A stretch of 64,000 nt of DNA from Chloroflexota bacterium (GTDB taxonomy: Bacteria > Chloroflexota > Anaerolineae > Anaerolineales > UBA11579): the NCBI GenBank assembly GCA_016191875.1, contig JACPVG010000006.1:1-64000 (forward strand). The letters run 5' to 3'. Below are positions 9,110 through 19,043 of the stretch, in pieces. The position numbers and the translations under genes were made by a program. The notes under the pieces were generated by a model that had not been told where the DNA came from, made no database searches, and saw only the letters and a list, made by a program, of their open reading frames with translations. How positions within the stretch are numbered: position 1 is the first letter of the stretch; each line of letters opens with the position of its first letter.

Positions 9110-10396
9110 TTATCTCTTGGTTATTGCTACATAGTCGCGCTTCTCCGGCCCGATGTACACTTGCCGGGGCCGGGCGATTTTCTGCTCAGAATCGCCAAGC
9201 ATTTCCTGCCACTGAGCCAGCCACCCTACAGTGCGCGGAATGGCAAACAGGACAGGGAACATCGTCGCCGGAAGCCCCATCGCCTCATAAATTATCCCTG
9301 AATAAAAATCGACGTTTGGATAAAGCTTCCGTTCGATGAAGTAGTCTTCATTGAGCGCAATCTTTTCCAATTCGAGGGCGATATCCAGCAACGGGTTGCG
9401 GCCGGTCACTTCAAAGACCTCTTCGGCTGTCTTCTTGATAATGCTTGCCCGAGGGTCGTAATTCTTGTACACCCGATGCCCGAAGCCCATCAATCGCCGA
9501 TCACCGTTCTTCACGCTCTGAATGAAGTCTGGAATATTCTCAACGCTCCCGATTGCCCGCAGCATGCGTAGCACTGCCTCATTGGCGCCACCATGCAGCG
9601 GACCGTACAGACCTGCCGCCGCGCCAGCCATCGCCGAATAGGGATCGACATGGCTGGATCCGATCGAGCGCATAGCATTCGTGCCGCAGTTCTGTTCGTG
9701 ATCGGCATGCAGGATAAAGAGCACATCCAATGCTCGTTCCAGCGCGGGGTTGGGCTCATACTTGAGCTCGGTCATCTTGAACATCATGTTCAGGAAATTA
9801 CCCGTATAGCTCAGGTCGTTATCAGGATACATGTAGGGCAAGCCACGACTGTGACGGTAAGAAAACGCCGCAATTGTTGGTACCTTGGCAATCAGGCGCT
9901 GAATCTGAATTAGCCGGTTGTTGGGGTCGTGAATGTTGGGAGCTTCCGGGTAGAATGTTGAAAGCGCCGCCACGGTGCTGATAAACATCCCCATCGGGTG
10001 AGCATCATAGCGAAATGCATGGATAAAGTCCTTGATGTTTTCATGCATGATCGTATGGTGGGTGATGTCATACCGCCAGCTTTCGAACTGCTCTTTGGTT
10101 GGCAGTTCGCCGAACAGGATGAGGTAGGCCACCTCGAGATAATCGCTCTTTTCGGCCAATTGCTCAATTGGGTAGCCGCGGTAACGCAATACGCCTCGTT
10201 CACCGTCGAGATAAGTTATGGCGCTCTTCGTACTGGCGGTATTGGTGAATGCGGGGTCATAGCTCATCATGCCAAAATCATCGTCAGTCACTTTTATTTG
10301 GCGGAGGTCCAGTGCCTTGATCGTATTCTCCCAGATCGGAATTTCGTACTCCTTCCCGGTACGGTTATCTTTGACAGTAAGGGTATCTTTTGGCAT
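9110..10396 (-). CDS. gltA: Citrate synthase
   Basis: GPLHGGANEAVLRML, GFGHRVYKNYDPRA, VDFYSGIIYEAMG. Confidence 0.95.
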   Translation of the reverse strand: MPKDTLTVKDNRTGKEYEIPIWENTIKALDLRQIKVTDDDFGMMSYDPAFTNTASTKSAITYLDGERGVLRYRGYPIEQLAEKSDYLEVAYLILFGELPTKEQFESWRYDITHHTIMHENIKDFIHAFRYDAHPMGMFISTVAALSTFYPEAPNIHDPNNRLIQIQRLIAKVPTIAAFSYRHSRGLPYMYPDNDLSYTGNFLNMMFKMTELKYEPNPALERALDVLFILHADHEQNCGTNAMRSIGSSHVDPYSAMAGAAAGLYGPLHGGANEAVLRMLRAIGSVENIPDFIQSVKNGDRRLMGFGHRVYKNYDPRASIIKKTAEEVFEVTGRNPLLDIALELEKIALNEDYFIERKLYPNVDFYSGIIYEAMGLPATMFPVLFAIPRTVGWLAQWQEMLGDSEQKIARPRQVYIGPEKRDYVAITKR

Positions 10397-10415
10397 CGCG
10401 CACTCCTTCGGCAGA

Positions 10416-11342
10416 TTAGATCTTCAACGATTGCATCGTTTCGCGCACGGCTGCGGCAGATGCGTCGAGCATTTCTTTTTCAGCAGGGGTCAGTTCGTAT
10501 TCGTGAACTCGTTCAAGCCCGTTCCGGCCCAGTTGAGCGGGCACACCGAAGAACATGTCACTTAGACCATACTCCCCCTCCAGCCATACCGAACATGGCA
10601 CAATAAGATGCTTGTTCTTGAGGATAGCCTCGACCATCTGGGCAACGGCCGCCGCCGGAGCGTAAAAGGCGCTCCCGGTTTTCAACAAACTGACGATCTC
10701 ACCACCGCCCTTGCGGGTGCGTTCGACGATCGCATCAAGGCGTTCCCTGGAGATGAACTTGTCAAGCGGCAGGCCGCCGATATTGGAATGACGGACAAGA
10801 GGCACCATCTCATCGCCATGGCCGCCCAGAACATAGCAAGCTATGTTCTCCACACTCACACCTGTTTCCGTAGCCACAAAAGCGCGCATTCTGGCAGAAT
10901 CGAGAATTCCAGCTTGCCCAATGATGCGCTCGCGGGACAGGTTCCCTTTTTTCATCGCCACAAAACACATGACATCCAGGGGATTTGTGAGCACCACGTA
11001 GATCGCATCCGGGGAATTCTTCATCGTCGACTCGACTGCGCTTCCAACGATTCCCGAATTCGTGGCCAACAGGTCGTCCCGGCTCATGCCCGGCTTACGC
11101 GGAATACCGGCTGTGATTACGATGATGTCAGAGTTCGCAGTTTCATCATAGCCATTGCTCCCCGTAATCCTGACATCCTTGCCGACGATTGGCATGGACT
11201 GCTGCATGTCAAGAGCTTTCCCTTGCGGCATCCCTTCCAAAATATCCACAAGAACAATATCCGCAATTTCCTTCTCAGCAAGCCAGTGGGCAGTTGTTGA
11301 GCCCGTCATTCCAGCTCCAATAATTGATACTTTTGCAGTCAT
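10416..11342 (-). CDS. mdh: Malate dehydrogenase (LDH-like type)
   Basis: SIIGAGMTGSTTAHWLAEKEIADIVLVD; TAGIPRKPGMSRDDLL; VLGGHGDEMVPL. Confidence 0.95.
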   Translation of the reverse strand: MTAKVSIIGAGMTGSTTAHWLAEKEIADIVLVDILEGMPQGKALDMQQSMPIVGKDVRITGSNGYDETANSDIIVITAGIPRKPGMSRDDLLATNSGIVGSAVESTMKNSPDAIYVVLTNPLDVMCFVAMKKGNLSRERIIGQAGILDSARMRAFVATETGVSVENIACYVLGGHGDEMVPLVRHSNIGGLPLDKFISRERLDAIVERTRKGGGEIVSLLKTGSAFYAPAAAVAQMVEAILKNKHLIVPCSVWLEGEYGLSDMFFGVPAQLGRNGLERVHEYELTPAEKEMLDASAAAVRETMQSLKI

Positions 11343-11494
11343 TCATGCATCTCCTGTGTCAGCGATATCGAATCCGGCGCCAACATACCTGTATAGAAAT
11401 ACCGCCGAATACAATCTTCCTCCAGAGGCAACTGCCCCGCGTTTATAGGACAATCGTCATCTGGATTGAATTATAACATTTCGACTCCAATTAA

Positions 11495-11523
11495 AAGATG
11501 TGCCCCGGGACGGGGCACATCTT
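11495..11523 (-). terminator. Intrinsic terminator downstream of trxB
   Basis: AAGATGTGCCCC-gggac-GGGGCACATCTT stem; on the minus strand followed by TTAATT. Confidence 0.8.
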
Positions 11524-11538
11524 GGAGACTGCACCTGG

Positions 11539-12510
11539 CTATTCGGCTTCAAGAAAGCGTGTAGCCTGGATGGCAGCCGCGGCACCCATGCCAGCTGAAG
11601 TAATTACCTGCCGAAAGTGGGGGTCGGCGACTTCACCGGCCGCGAAAACACCAGCGATGCTGGTTTCCATGTACTTGTTCACCACCACGTAGCTGGCCTC
11701 ATCCAACTCGAGCTGACCCCGGAAGAGATCCGTATTTGGGCTGTGCCCGATGAATATAAAGACTCCATCTGTCTTGAACCGGGTTGGATCGCCGCTCTTC
11801 AAATTCCTCAGGCGCACTTCCTGAACTGTCCCATCGCCGGAGATATGGTCGATTTCGGTATCCCAGATGAATTCAATCTTCGGATTCTCCCGGGCACGTT
11901 TCTCAAGTATCGAACTTGCGCGTAGCTTATCCCGACGGTGAATGACCGTAACCTTATTTGCAAAGCGGGTGAGAAATACCCCCTCCTCCATGGCACTATC
12001 ACCTCCTCCCACCACGACCACATCCTTGTTCTTGAAGAAGAACCCATCGCAGGTACCGCAATACGATACGCCTCGTCCGGTAAAATCCACTTCGCCGGGG
12101 ACGTCCAGGTGTCTGGGAGTAGCGCCGGTCGCAATGATGATAGTCTTTGCCAGGAAGCTGCCCCCATAAGTATCCACTTGGAAAGGGCGCTGCGAAAAAT
12201 CAACTTCGGTGGCACTGTCATACACGATTTCAGCGCCAAACCTCTCGGCATGTGTCTTGAACAACTCGCCCAGTTCCGGGCCTCCCAATCCTTCTGAGAA
12301 TCCCGGGTAGTTCTCAACGATGTGCGTGATCGCCACCTGCCCCCCCATCGTCATGCCCGTCAGAACCACCGGCTTCAGTTCAGCTCTGGCAGCATAAAGC
12401 GCGGCGGCAAGCCCTGCAGGCCCTGCGCCAATTATGAGGACATCCACATGCCTGGAATCGGCTTGGCGTGCCTCTATTCCGGAATTTGCTTTGATCTCCA
12501 TTCGTCTCAT
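11539..12510 (-). CDS. trxB: Thioredoxin reductase
   Basis: IIGAGPAGLAAALYAARAEL; YCGTCDGFFFKNKDVVVVGGGDSAMEE (redox CxxC); GVFAAGEV. Confidence 0.94.
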   Translation of the reverse strand: MRRMEIKANSGIEARQADSRHVDVLIIGAGPAGLAAALYAARAELKPVVLTGMTMGGQVAITHIVENYPGFSEGLGGPELGELFKTHAERFGAEIVYDSATEVDFSQRPFQVDTYGGSFLAKTIIIATGATPRHLDVPGEVDFTGRGVSYCGTCDGFFFKNKDVVVVGGGDSAMEEGVFLTRFANKVTVIHRRDKLRASSILEKRARENPKIEFIWDTEIDHISGDGTVQEVRLRNLKSGDPTRFKTDGVFIFIGHSPNTDLFRGQLELDEASYVVVNKYMETSIAGVFAAGEVADPHFRQVITSAGMGAAAAIQATRFLEAE

Positions 12511-12604
12511 TTCCCTGCGTCTATCAGTGGTTTCATATCTCCGACGGCCGTGTTCATGAGATTATTACGTCCAGAAATATGAGTGTTTAATCAGTCCCTG
12601 GAGC

Positions 12605-14212
12605 TTACTCACGCGGACCCGCCCGGAACACCCGCTCTTCGACATAGGGCTTGTATTGCTCAAAGTTCTTGGTAAACCGGCCCACCAGTTCCGCGGCCAC
12701 CCGGTCATAATCCTCCGGGTTTCCCCAGGTATCGCGCGGGTTCAATACCGAATCGGGGACACCCGAAACACTCTTCGGAATTGCCAAGCCAAACACCGGA
12801 TCTGCCTGGAAGGGCCGGCCAGCCAATTGGCCATCAAGAGCTGCCGCGATCATGCTGCGCGTATGTGGAAGTGAAATACGCTTTCCAACACCAAACGCAC
12901 CCCCGGTCCAGCCGGTATTCACCAGCCAGACGTTGGTCGCGTCATGGGCCTTGAGTTTCTCCTCCAACATTTCAGCATAGACGCTGGGTCGCAACGGCAG
13001 GAAAGGGGCGCCAAAACATGCCGAAAACGTGGTTTGTGGCTCCTGCCCAAGCCCCTTTTCAGTCCCAGCCAGTTTGGAGGTGTAACCAGACAGAAAGTAG
13101 TACAACGCCTGATCATTCGTCAACTTTGCAATTGGCGGTATGACCCCGAACGCGTCAGCGGTAAGGAAAAAGATGTCAGTTGGATGACCCGCCCGACCCT
13201 CTTCCACGATGTTGGGCAGATATCCTATCGGATAGGACACTCGGGTGTTCTCCGTATAGGTGTCATCATCGAAATCCACTCGGCGCGTGTTTGGATCAAT
13301 GCACACGTTCTCAAGTACAGAACCAAAGTGACGGGTGGCCTGATAAATCAGTGGTTCGAGATCGGGATTGAGTCGAATTGCCTTGGCATAGCACCCGCCC
13401 TCGAAGTTAAATACGCCATCGTTCCCCCAGCCATGCTCATCATCGCCAATCAGCATTCGCGAAGCATCTGAGGAAAGGGTTGTCTTCCCAGTTCCGGACA
13501 AGCCAAAGAACAATGCCACCCGGTCGCCTCCCCCGACGTTGGCTGAACAGTGCATTGGAAAAACGCCTCTTTTGGGAAGCAGGTAATTAAGGACTGAGAA
13601 AATGGATTTCTTGATCTCACCAGCATAGCTCGTGCCGCCGATCAAGACCACCTTCTTCGTAAAATTCAGTATGATGAAGGCTTCGGAGTTCGTTCCCTCT
13701 TCTTCGGGACTCGCCTGAAATCTAGGAGCTTGAATCACAGTGAATTCGGGAACATGTTGTTCCAGCCGGTCGAACGGCAAGCGGACAAACATGTTGCGCG
13801 CAAAAAGGTTGTGCCATGCGCTTTCGGTGATCACTCGAATCGGCATCACATGATCCGGGTGGTTGGCAGCCAGAACATCCTGCACGAACACGTCACGGCC
13901 CTGAAAGTAGGCCGTCATACGCAGATAAAGTCGGTCGAAGGCTTCCGGCGTAATCGGCTGGTTGACCTTCCCCCACCACACGTCTTCGGTCGTCAGGTCA
14001 TCCCGGACGATAAACTTGTCATTGGGTGCCCGCCCAGTATGCTGGCCAGTTCGCACCACGACGCCGCCCTCATGGGCCAGAATGCCCTCTCGCCGCGACA
14101 CAATGCGTTCGATAAGCGGCGCGGTTGGAAGGGTCCAGTATTCCATGGTGGTATTACGGATGCCGTGATTCTCCAAGCCATAACGACTGGGTGTGCCCAT
14201 CTGATTTGTCAT
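12605..14212 (-). CDS. pckA: Phosphoenolpyruvate carboxykinase (ATP)
   Basis: FFGLSGTGKTTLSSD; IGDDEHGWGNDGVFNFEGGCYAK; RTGQHTGRAPNDKF. Confidence 0.96.
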   Translation of the reverse strand: MTNQMGTPSRYGLENHGIRNTTMEYWTLPTAPLIERIVSRREGILAHEGGVVVRTGQHTGRAPNDKFIVRDDLTTEDVWWGKVNQPITPEAFDRLYLRMTAYFQGRDVFVQDVLAANHPDHVMPIRVITESAWHNLFARNMFVRLPFDRLEQHVPEFTVIQAPRFQASPEEEGTNSEAFIILNFTKKVVLIGGTSYAGEIKKSIFSVLNYLLPKRGVFPMHCSANVGGGDRVALFFGLSGTGKTTLSSDASRMLIGDDEHGWGNDGVFNFEGGCYAKAIRLNPDLEPLIYQATRHFGSVLENVCIDPNTRRVDFDDDTYTENTRVSYPIGYLPNIVEEGRAGHPTDIFFLTADAFGVIPPIAKLTNDQALYYFLSGYTSKLAGTEKGLGQEPQTTFSACFGAPFLPLRPSVYAEMLEEKLKAHDATNVWLVNTGWTGGAFGVGKRISLPHTRSMIAAALDGQLAGRPFQADPVFGLAIPKSVSGVPDSVLNPRDTWGNPEDYDRVAAELVGRFTKNFEQYKPYVEERVFRAGPRE

Positions 14213-14234
14213 GCAGTTCTCCTCGCCAAATCGG

Positions 14235-14253
14235 TATAATGTCGAGCATTATA
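14235..14253. promoter_or_regulatory. Palindromic divergent -10 elements between pckA and the ygfZ-like gene
   Basis: TATAATG-tcgag-CATTATA: a TATAAT on each strand between divergent genes. Confidence 0.5.
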
Positions 14254-14318
14254 TCGCCGAATGATTTTGACCCAGCGGGCTTACCGAGTCACTCGTAGTA
14301 GAATCTACAGTCAACGCA

Positions 14319-15293
14319 ATGATTACACCAGCCTACCGATTCTGTCTGGAAACCTTGGCATGGTTCCCGCATCCCGGCTCACCCCTGGTTTTGGCGAGCG
14401 GGCCGGATTGCATCGCCTTCTTCCAGCGTCAGACGACAAACGATCTGCGCTTGCTTGGTCCTCGCCTTATTGTTGTCGCGGCGCTGACCGACGCATCCGC
14501 CCGAATCCTTGACCTGTTGGAATTTATTGCGCTAGGGCCAGAAGCAATCGGAATTCGCTCGAACTGCAGTTCATCTGAGGAACTTGCGCGCTATCTCGCC
14601 GCTCGAATCTTCCTAATGGATAAATTGACGATCGAGCTCTCATCAGAAGACTATTGCGCCATCGATATAGAAGGCCCGAAGGCAATCGAGACTTTGGAGC
14701 GCGTGGGATTCGGCCTCTCCGTGGAAGCGAACATCGGCAACGTCCTTAACCCAACGGATAAGAGCAGCCGACTGCACGCCTACATCCGACCCGGAATTGG
14801 GGGAAGGTTTGGTGTGCGTGTGCTCGGCCCGGCGAATGAGACCAGAGCGCTGGGCGGGACGTTATCGGAAGTGGCTCCGCAATTGGGCGAACTCGATTGG
14901 CAGATTCTCCGCATCGAAGCCTGCCAATCTGCTCCACACGCTGAACTCTCGGCTGCATACACGCCACTCGAAGTAGGGCTGAATTGGGTGATAAACAATG
15001 ATAAGGGATGCTATACCGGGCAGGAAGTGATCGCACGGCAGCAAACATATGGAAAGGTCTCAAAATCCTTAACCTGCCTTCAATGCGAGGTCCCCCTATA
15101 CCCGGGACAGACGCTTCACTCAGCCCAAGGAATTGCTGGGACGGTGACCACTGCTGGGGAGTCGCCGGAGTTTGGGCACATCGGGCTGGCCGTCCTCAGG
15201 AAACCCTATCATCTTCCCGGGACGCGGCTTCTGATCGGAGATGAGTCCGGGCAGAGTGCTGTCGTCACTCGTCTGCGCTCATCAACCTCATAA
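14319..15293 (+). CDS. ygfZ: YgfZ/GcvT-like folate-binding protein
   Basis: NNDKGCYTGQEVIARQQTYGKVSKSL, matching the YgfZ K-G-C-[YF]-x-G-Q-E signature. Confidence 0.88.
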   Translation: MITPAYRFCLETLAWFPHPGSPLVLASGPDCIAFFQRQTTNDLRLLGPRLIVVAALTDASARILDLLEFIALGPEAIGIRSNCSSSEELARYLAARIFLMDKLTIELSSEDYCAIDIEGPKAIETLERVGFGLSVEANIGNVLNPTDKSSRLHAYIRPGIGGRFGVRVLGPANETRALGGTLSEVAPQLGELDWQILRIEACQSAPHAELSAAYTPLEVGLNWVINNDKGCYTGQEVIARQQTYGKVSKSLTCLQCEVPLYPGQTLHSAQGIAGTVTTAGESPEFGHIGLAVLRKPYHLPGTRLLIGDESGQSAVVTRLRSSTS

Positions 15294-15935
15294 ATGAAAA
15301 TGACGCCATTTTCTGATCAAGGCGATTTCCTCGGGATCTAGAAGCGGCGGCAATCTCCCCATTGCCAGGCATCCCAGAATCTCAAACGCGGTGCGCTCTA
15401 TGATAAGGGCAATGTCTGCAGCCTTTCGCAGGCTGGAGGCCGCTACCACCAGGCCATGATTCTGCATCATCACAGCCACTCGGGAACTGCCGAGAGCTCG
15501 TGCAACCGCTCTCCCCAATTCAGCGGTGCCGGGGAGCACAAAAGGCACCCTGGGGACCTCGCCAACGATCACGGCCCCAGTTGAAACCGGCAGGAAGGGT
15601 ACGCCCGAAAGCGACAGAATTGAACTCTGAGGGGCATGGGCGTGAATTACAGCATGGATATCCTCGCGCGCCCGGTAGATTTCACAGTGGACAAACTTCT
15701 CACTGCTTGGCTCAAACTGTGAATGCGTCAGCACATTTCCATCCAAATCGATTCCGACAAGCATGTCCCCCGAGATGTTCCCTTTATGAACGCCGCTCGG
15801 CATGATCCAGATCTGCCCGTCTTTTTCGTGCTCGCGAAAACTGATATTTCCGCCAGTTGATGTGACTAGCCCATTCGAGAACAACTCGCCCAGTATAGCC
15901 AGCAATTCCTTTTTGGTCGCCGTTATATCGCTCAT
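15288..15935 (-). CDS. Class II aldolase/adducin family protein
   Basis: Start chosen at MSDITATKKELLAILG; TSTGGNISFRE, HAVIHAHAPQSS, MMQNHGLVVAASS. Confidence 0.9.
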   Translation of the reverse strand: MSDITATKKELLAILGELFSNGLVTSTGGNISFREHEKDGQIWIMPSGVHKGNISGDMLVGIDLDGNVLTHSQFEPSSEKFVHCEIYRAREDIHAVIHAHAPQSSILSLSGVPFLPVSTGAVIVGEVPRVPFVLPGTAELGRAVARALGSSRVAVMMQNHGLVVAASSLRKAADIALIIERTAFEILGCLAMGRLPPLLDPEEIALIRKWRHFHL

Positions 15936-16006
15936 ATTTACCCTTTCAGATGCCATGCCCACAACAAGCGAATCACACGCTGGTCGGGAATAGTATAATT
16001 CCCTGG

Positions 16007-18097
16007 ATGGAAACCACCGGGGCGACAGAAGCCTTCTTCCTGAATATCGCACGACGATTCTGGCCCGAGTTGAGTTCGATGAACTTGGCGCGCCGCCTGG
16101 TCGGCGTTGGGGATGTCCTTACCTCGCTGTACGCCACGGTTCTTTCCCTGGCGGGCCTTGGTTGGCTGCTGATTGTTACTGACTGGCCGGTGCTCGTTGC
16201 CAATCTGGGTCAATTCATATTGATCACTGCGCTGATCATTATGTTCACGCAACTCAGCTTCTTCATGATCATTGAATTCAGGCAGGATCGCTACGGAAGC
16301 GCCGATGGCGCCTTCAACAGCATGATGGTCTGGACAGGGGTGTTGCTGTACGGACCTACTGCCCTATGGCCGATTCTTCTTCTGCGCATCGCAGAATTCA
16401 TTTGGATCTGGCGAACCTTGCCAAATGCGGCTACTCGATGGGATAACGTCAGAAATCTGGCACTTACGGTCTCGGGATTTACGTTGCCTTACCTGTTGAG
16501 CCTGAAACTCTATGTTTCACTCGGAGGTCAATTCCCCCTCGCAGTCCTGGATGCCAGGACACTGCTCATTTGCTTGCTAGCAATCTTCGTCAATTTTATT
16601 TTATTCTTCCTAACCTGGATGCCATATCTCCTCTATGCGATTTACACCCAACGCCGGTTGACCCAGGCCTCAGAAACGCGACCCATTCTAGTCTTCTTCG
16701 CCCTGGCCCTTATTCTGCCGACGATGGCACATCCCTTCGCGGTTCTGGCAGCCGGATTGCTGACTCTGCATGGAGTGGCTGTCTTTCTATTCTTTGTCAC
16801 TGGTCTAATCATCGTAGCGTTTCTCGCCCGGCAGTTCAGTTGGATTGCTGAAAGCAACCGTCAACAGAGCCGTCAACTCGAACGTCTTGAACAGCTCGGC
16901 CGGGCCTTGTTGAACGCCCCCGCTGACATATCCGCCCTGCCGGATATTCTCGAGACACACCTGCCGAACATGTTTCCTTCTGGCAATCTGGCGATCTGGT
17001 TAATTCCCGGCCAGGTGATCTACAAATCAACCGCCGAGTGGGAAATGGATTTCCCACCTATCTGGGATTGGACCGGGGAACAGAAGGAGGCGAAGGCATT
17101 TCTCGCTGACGGTCCGCTTCCATGGGCGGTTGAGGGCGAAACCCATCGCCCTGTGGTTGTCTGCCCCATTGTTGCCCATGAAGGCAGCGAGGTCATCGGC
17201 GGCATCTATCTCGAGTTGCGCCGGTTGGCCCAGCCATGGGACATGAAGGCCCTGACAAAGCTGTTCCCCGGTATGCACGCCCTTTCAGACCAAATTGCCT
17301 CTGCGGTTCACCAGGCTGAAGAATACGCCAATTCGCTGGCCCTTCAGAAGGTCGGCCAGGAAATACAGATCGCCGGACAGATTCAGGCGAGTTTCCTGCC
17401 AAACGAATTCCCCAACATTCCCGGCTGGCAGCTTTCAGTTTCGCTGGAGCCTGCAGGTGGCCTGTCTGGAGACTTTTTCGACTTCATCCCACTTTCGCGC
17501 GGGCGCCTGGGTCTGGTAATCGCTGATGTCGCAGACAAAGGCCTGGGCGCCGCCCTGTACATGGCGTTATGCCGAACCCTTATTCGCACCTACGCACTTG
17601 AATATCACTCTCGTCCAGATATCGTTTTCAGCGAGACCAACGAACGGGTAATATCGGATGCCCGCGCGAGCCTTTTCATCACCGCCTTCTATGGAGTGCT
17701 GGACCCGGCCAACGGAACGCTGACCTACTGCAACGCAGGCCATAACCCGCCGATGCTATTTGGGCCTGGTCGAGAAACACCTATCGAGCTGGATCGGACT
17801 GGTATACCCATTGGGATAGAAACAGATGCGAATTGGGCGCGCCAAACGATCGAGTTTCTTCCCGGAGACGTCCTAGTGCTCTACACAGATGGGGTTACCG
17901 AGGCCCAGAATTCCTCGGGAGAGTATTTTTCAGAGGAGGGATTAGTAAGATCAGTTGTAAGTTGTTCCGTAAGCAACGCGTTTGAAATCCAAACCAGCAT
18001 CCTGGCGCACGTTCGCGAATTCATCGCCACGGGCGCTCAATACGATGACATTACGCTAATGGTCCTGTCCCGAGACACTGAAGACGAGAACGAGTAG
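16007..18097 (+). CDS. Membrane-bound SpoIIE/PP2C-type serine phosphatase (RsbU-like)
   Basis: N-terminal multi-TM region, GAF-like middle, C-terminal GDFFDFIPLSRGRLGLVIADVADKGLGAALYMAL ... YCNAGHNPP ... LYTDGVTEAQNS. Confidence 0.9.
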   Translation: METTGATEAFFLNIARRFWPELSSMNLARRLVGVGDVLTSLYATVLSLAGLGWLLIVTDWPVLVANLGQFILITALIIMFTQLSFFMIIEFRQDRYGSADGAFNSMMVWTGVLLYGPTALWPILLLRIAEFIWIWRTLPNAATRWDNVRNLALTVSGFTLPYLLSLKLYVSLGGQFPLAVLDARTLLICLLAIFVNFILFFLTWMPYLLYAIYTQRRLTQASETRPILVFFALALILPTMAHPFAVLAAGLLTLHGVAVFLFFVTGLIIVAFLARQFSWIAESNRQQSRQLERLEQLGRALLNAPADISALPDILETHLPNMFPSGNLAIWLIPGQVIYKSTAEWEMDFPPIWDWTGEQKEAKAFLADGPLPWAVEGETHRPVVVCPIVAHEGSEVIGGIYLELRRLAQPWDMKALTKLFPGMHALSDQIASAVHQAEEYANSLALQKVGQEIQIAGQIQASFLPNEFPNIPGWQLSVSLEPAGGLSGDFFDFIPLSRGRLGLVIADVADKGLGAALYMALCRTLIRTYALEYHSRPDIVFSETNERVISDARASLFITAFYGVLDPANGTLTYCNAGHNPPMLFGPGRETPIELDRTGIPIGIETDANWARQTIEFLPGDVLVLYTDGVTEAQNSSGEYFSEEGLVRSVVSCSVSNAFEIQTSILAHVREFIATGAQYDDITLMVLSRDTEDENE

Positions 18098-18127
18098 CAG
18101 GACAGGCCTGCATTAGCAACACTCCGC

Positions 18128-18544
18128 CTATTGGCTTTTCTTCTGTTTGAACATAGTCAGGCTCGTGCCAGATTTCTCGTCGAACTCAAAATCCACCTCA
18201 TCCATGAGTTTCTTCATCAGGTAGATGCCCGCCCCGCGCGACCCAAGTTCTTCCAGAGGTCCTGATACCTTCGGTTCGGGGACCTTGCCCGGGTCGAAGG
18301 CTTTCCCGTGATCCGTCAGGACAATTTCCAACCCGCTGGCTTTTGGGGTACAGGAACAGGTGATTTCCCCCAACCCCTCGCCGCCGTATCCATGCTCAAT
18401 GATGTTGGTACAGGCTTCATCGACGGCGAGTTGGACGGCATAGACTTCGTCATCATTCAATCCTGCGTCAACAGCCTGCTTCTCAACAAAGTGAGCAATC
18501 GCTGACAAGCTGCTGAAGTGACCTGGAAATACCTGGGTTACCAT
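18128..18544 (-). CDS. Anti-sigma regulatory factor-type Ser/Thr kinase (RsbW-like ATPase)
   Basis: AVDEACTNIIEHGY (N-box), LTDHGKAFDP (G1), GAGIYLMKKLMDEVDFE. Confidence 0.9.
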   Translation of the reverse strand: MVTQVFPGHFSSLSAIAHFVEKQAVDAGLNDDEVYAVQLAVDEACTNIIEHGYGGEGLGEITCSCTPKASGLEIVLTDHGKAFDPGKVPEPKVSGPLEELGSRGAGIYLMKKLMDEVDFEFDEKSGTSLTMFKQKKSQ

Positions 18545-18552
18545 AACTCAGA

Positions 18553-18888
18553 TCAGAAATGTCCCACCGCCGCGACTGTGTCTTCGAAGATCTTAAAATA
18601 GTTGCTCATCCCCACCAGATCCAGGGAGGACAGAATCCGCGCGGGTACATTCGCCAGGACCAACTCACCACGATTGTAGCGGCGGCACGCCTTCTGAGTT
18701 TCAATCAGCACCCACCACCCTTTGCTGGACATGAATTCGACATTGGTCATGTCGAAAACGATCTTATACTGGCCGCTGTCCACCAGCGCCATCAACGACT
18801 TATGAAGATCATCCCCGGTCGCGCTGTCAATTCGGCCATCCATTGCAACGACCTGACAACGCTTGTATGCGGTGGTCGTAATCGCCAT
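18553..18888 (-). CDS. STAS-domain anti-anti-sigma factor (RsbV-like)
   Basis: MDGRIDSATGDDLHKSL and VFDMTNVEFMSSKGWWVLIE. Confidence 0.9.
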   Translation of the reverse strand: MAITTTAYKRCQVVAMDGRIDSATGDDLHKSLMALVDSGQYKIVFDMTNVEFMSSKGWWVLIETQKACRRYNRGELVLANVPARILSSLDLVGMSNYFKIFEDTVAAVGHF

Positions 18889-19043
18889 CGATTCTTCTCC
18901 TCTTCACAAGATATGATGTAAGTGGGCGGATTATATCATGGGCAATTCAAGCGAGGCATCCGGCACCCTGAATGAAGGTGAACTTGCGTTCCCAAAGCAT
19001 GGCATAATGAGAACCGCGCATCGCTGATTGCTACTTCATCCAA

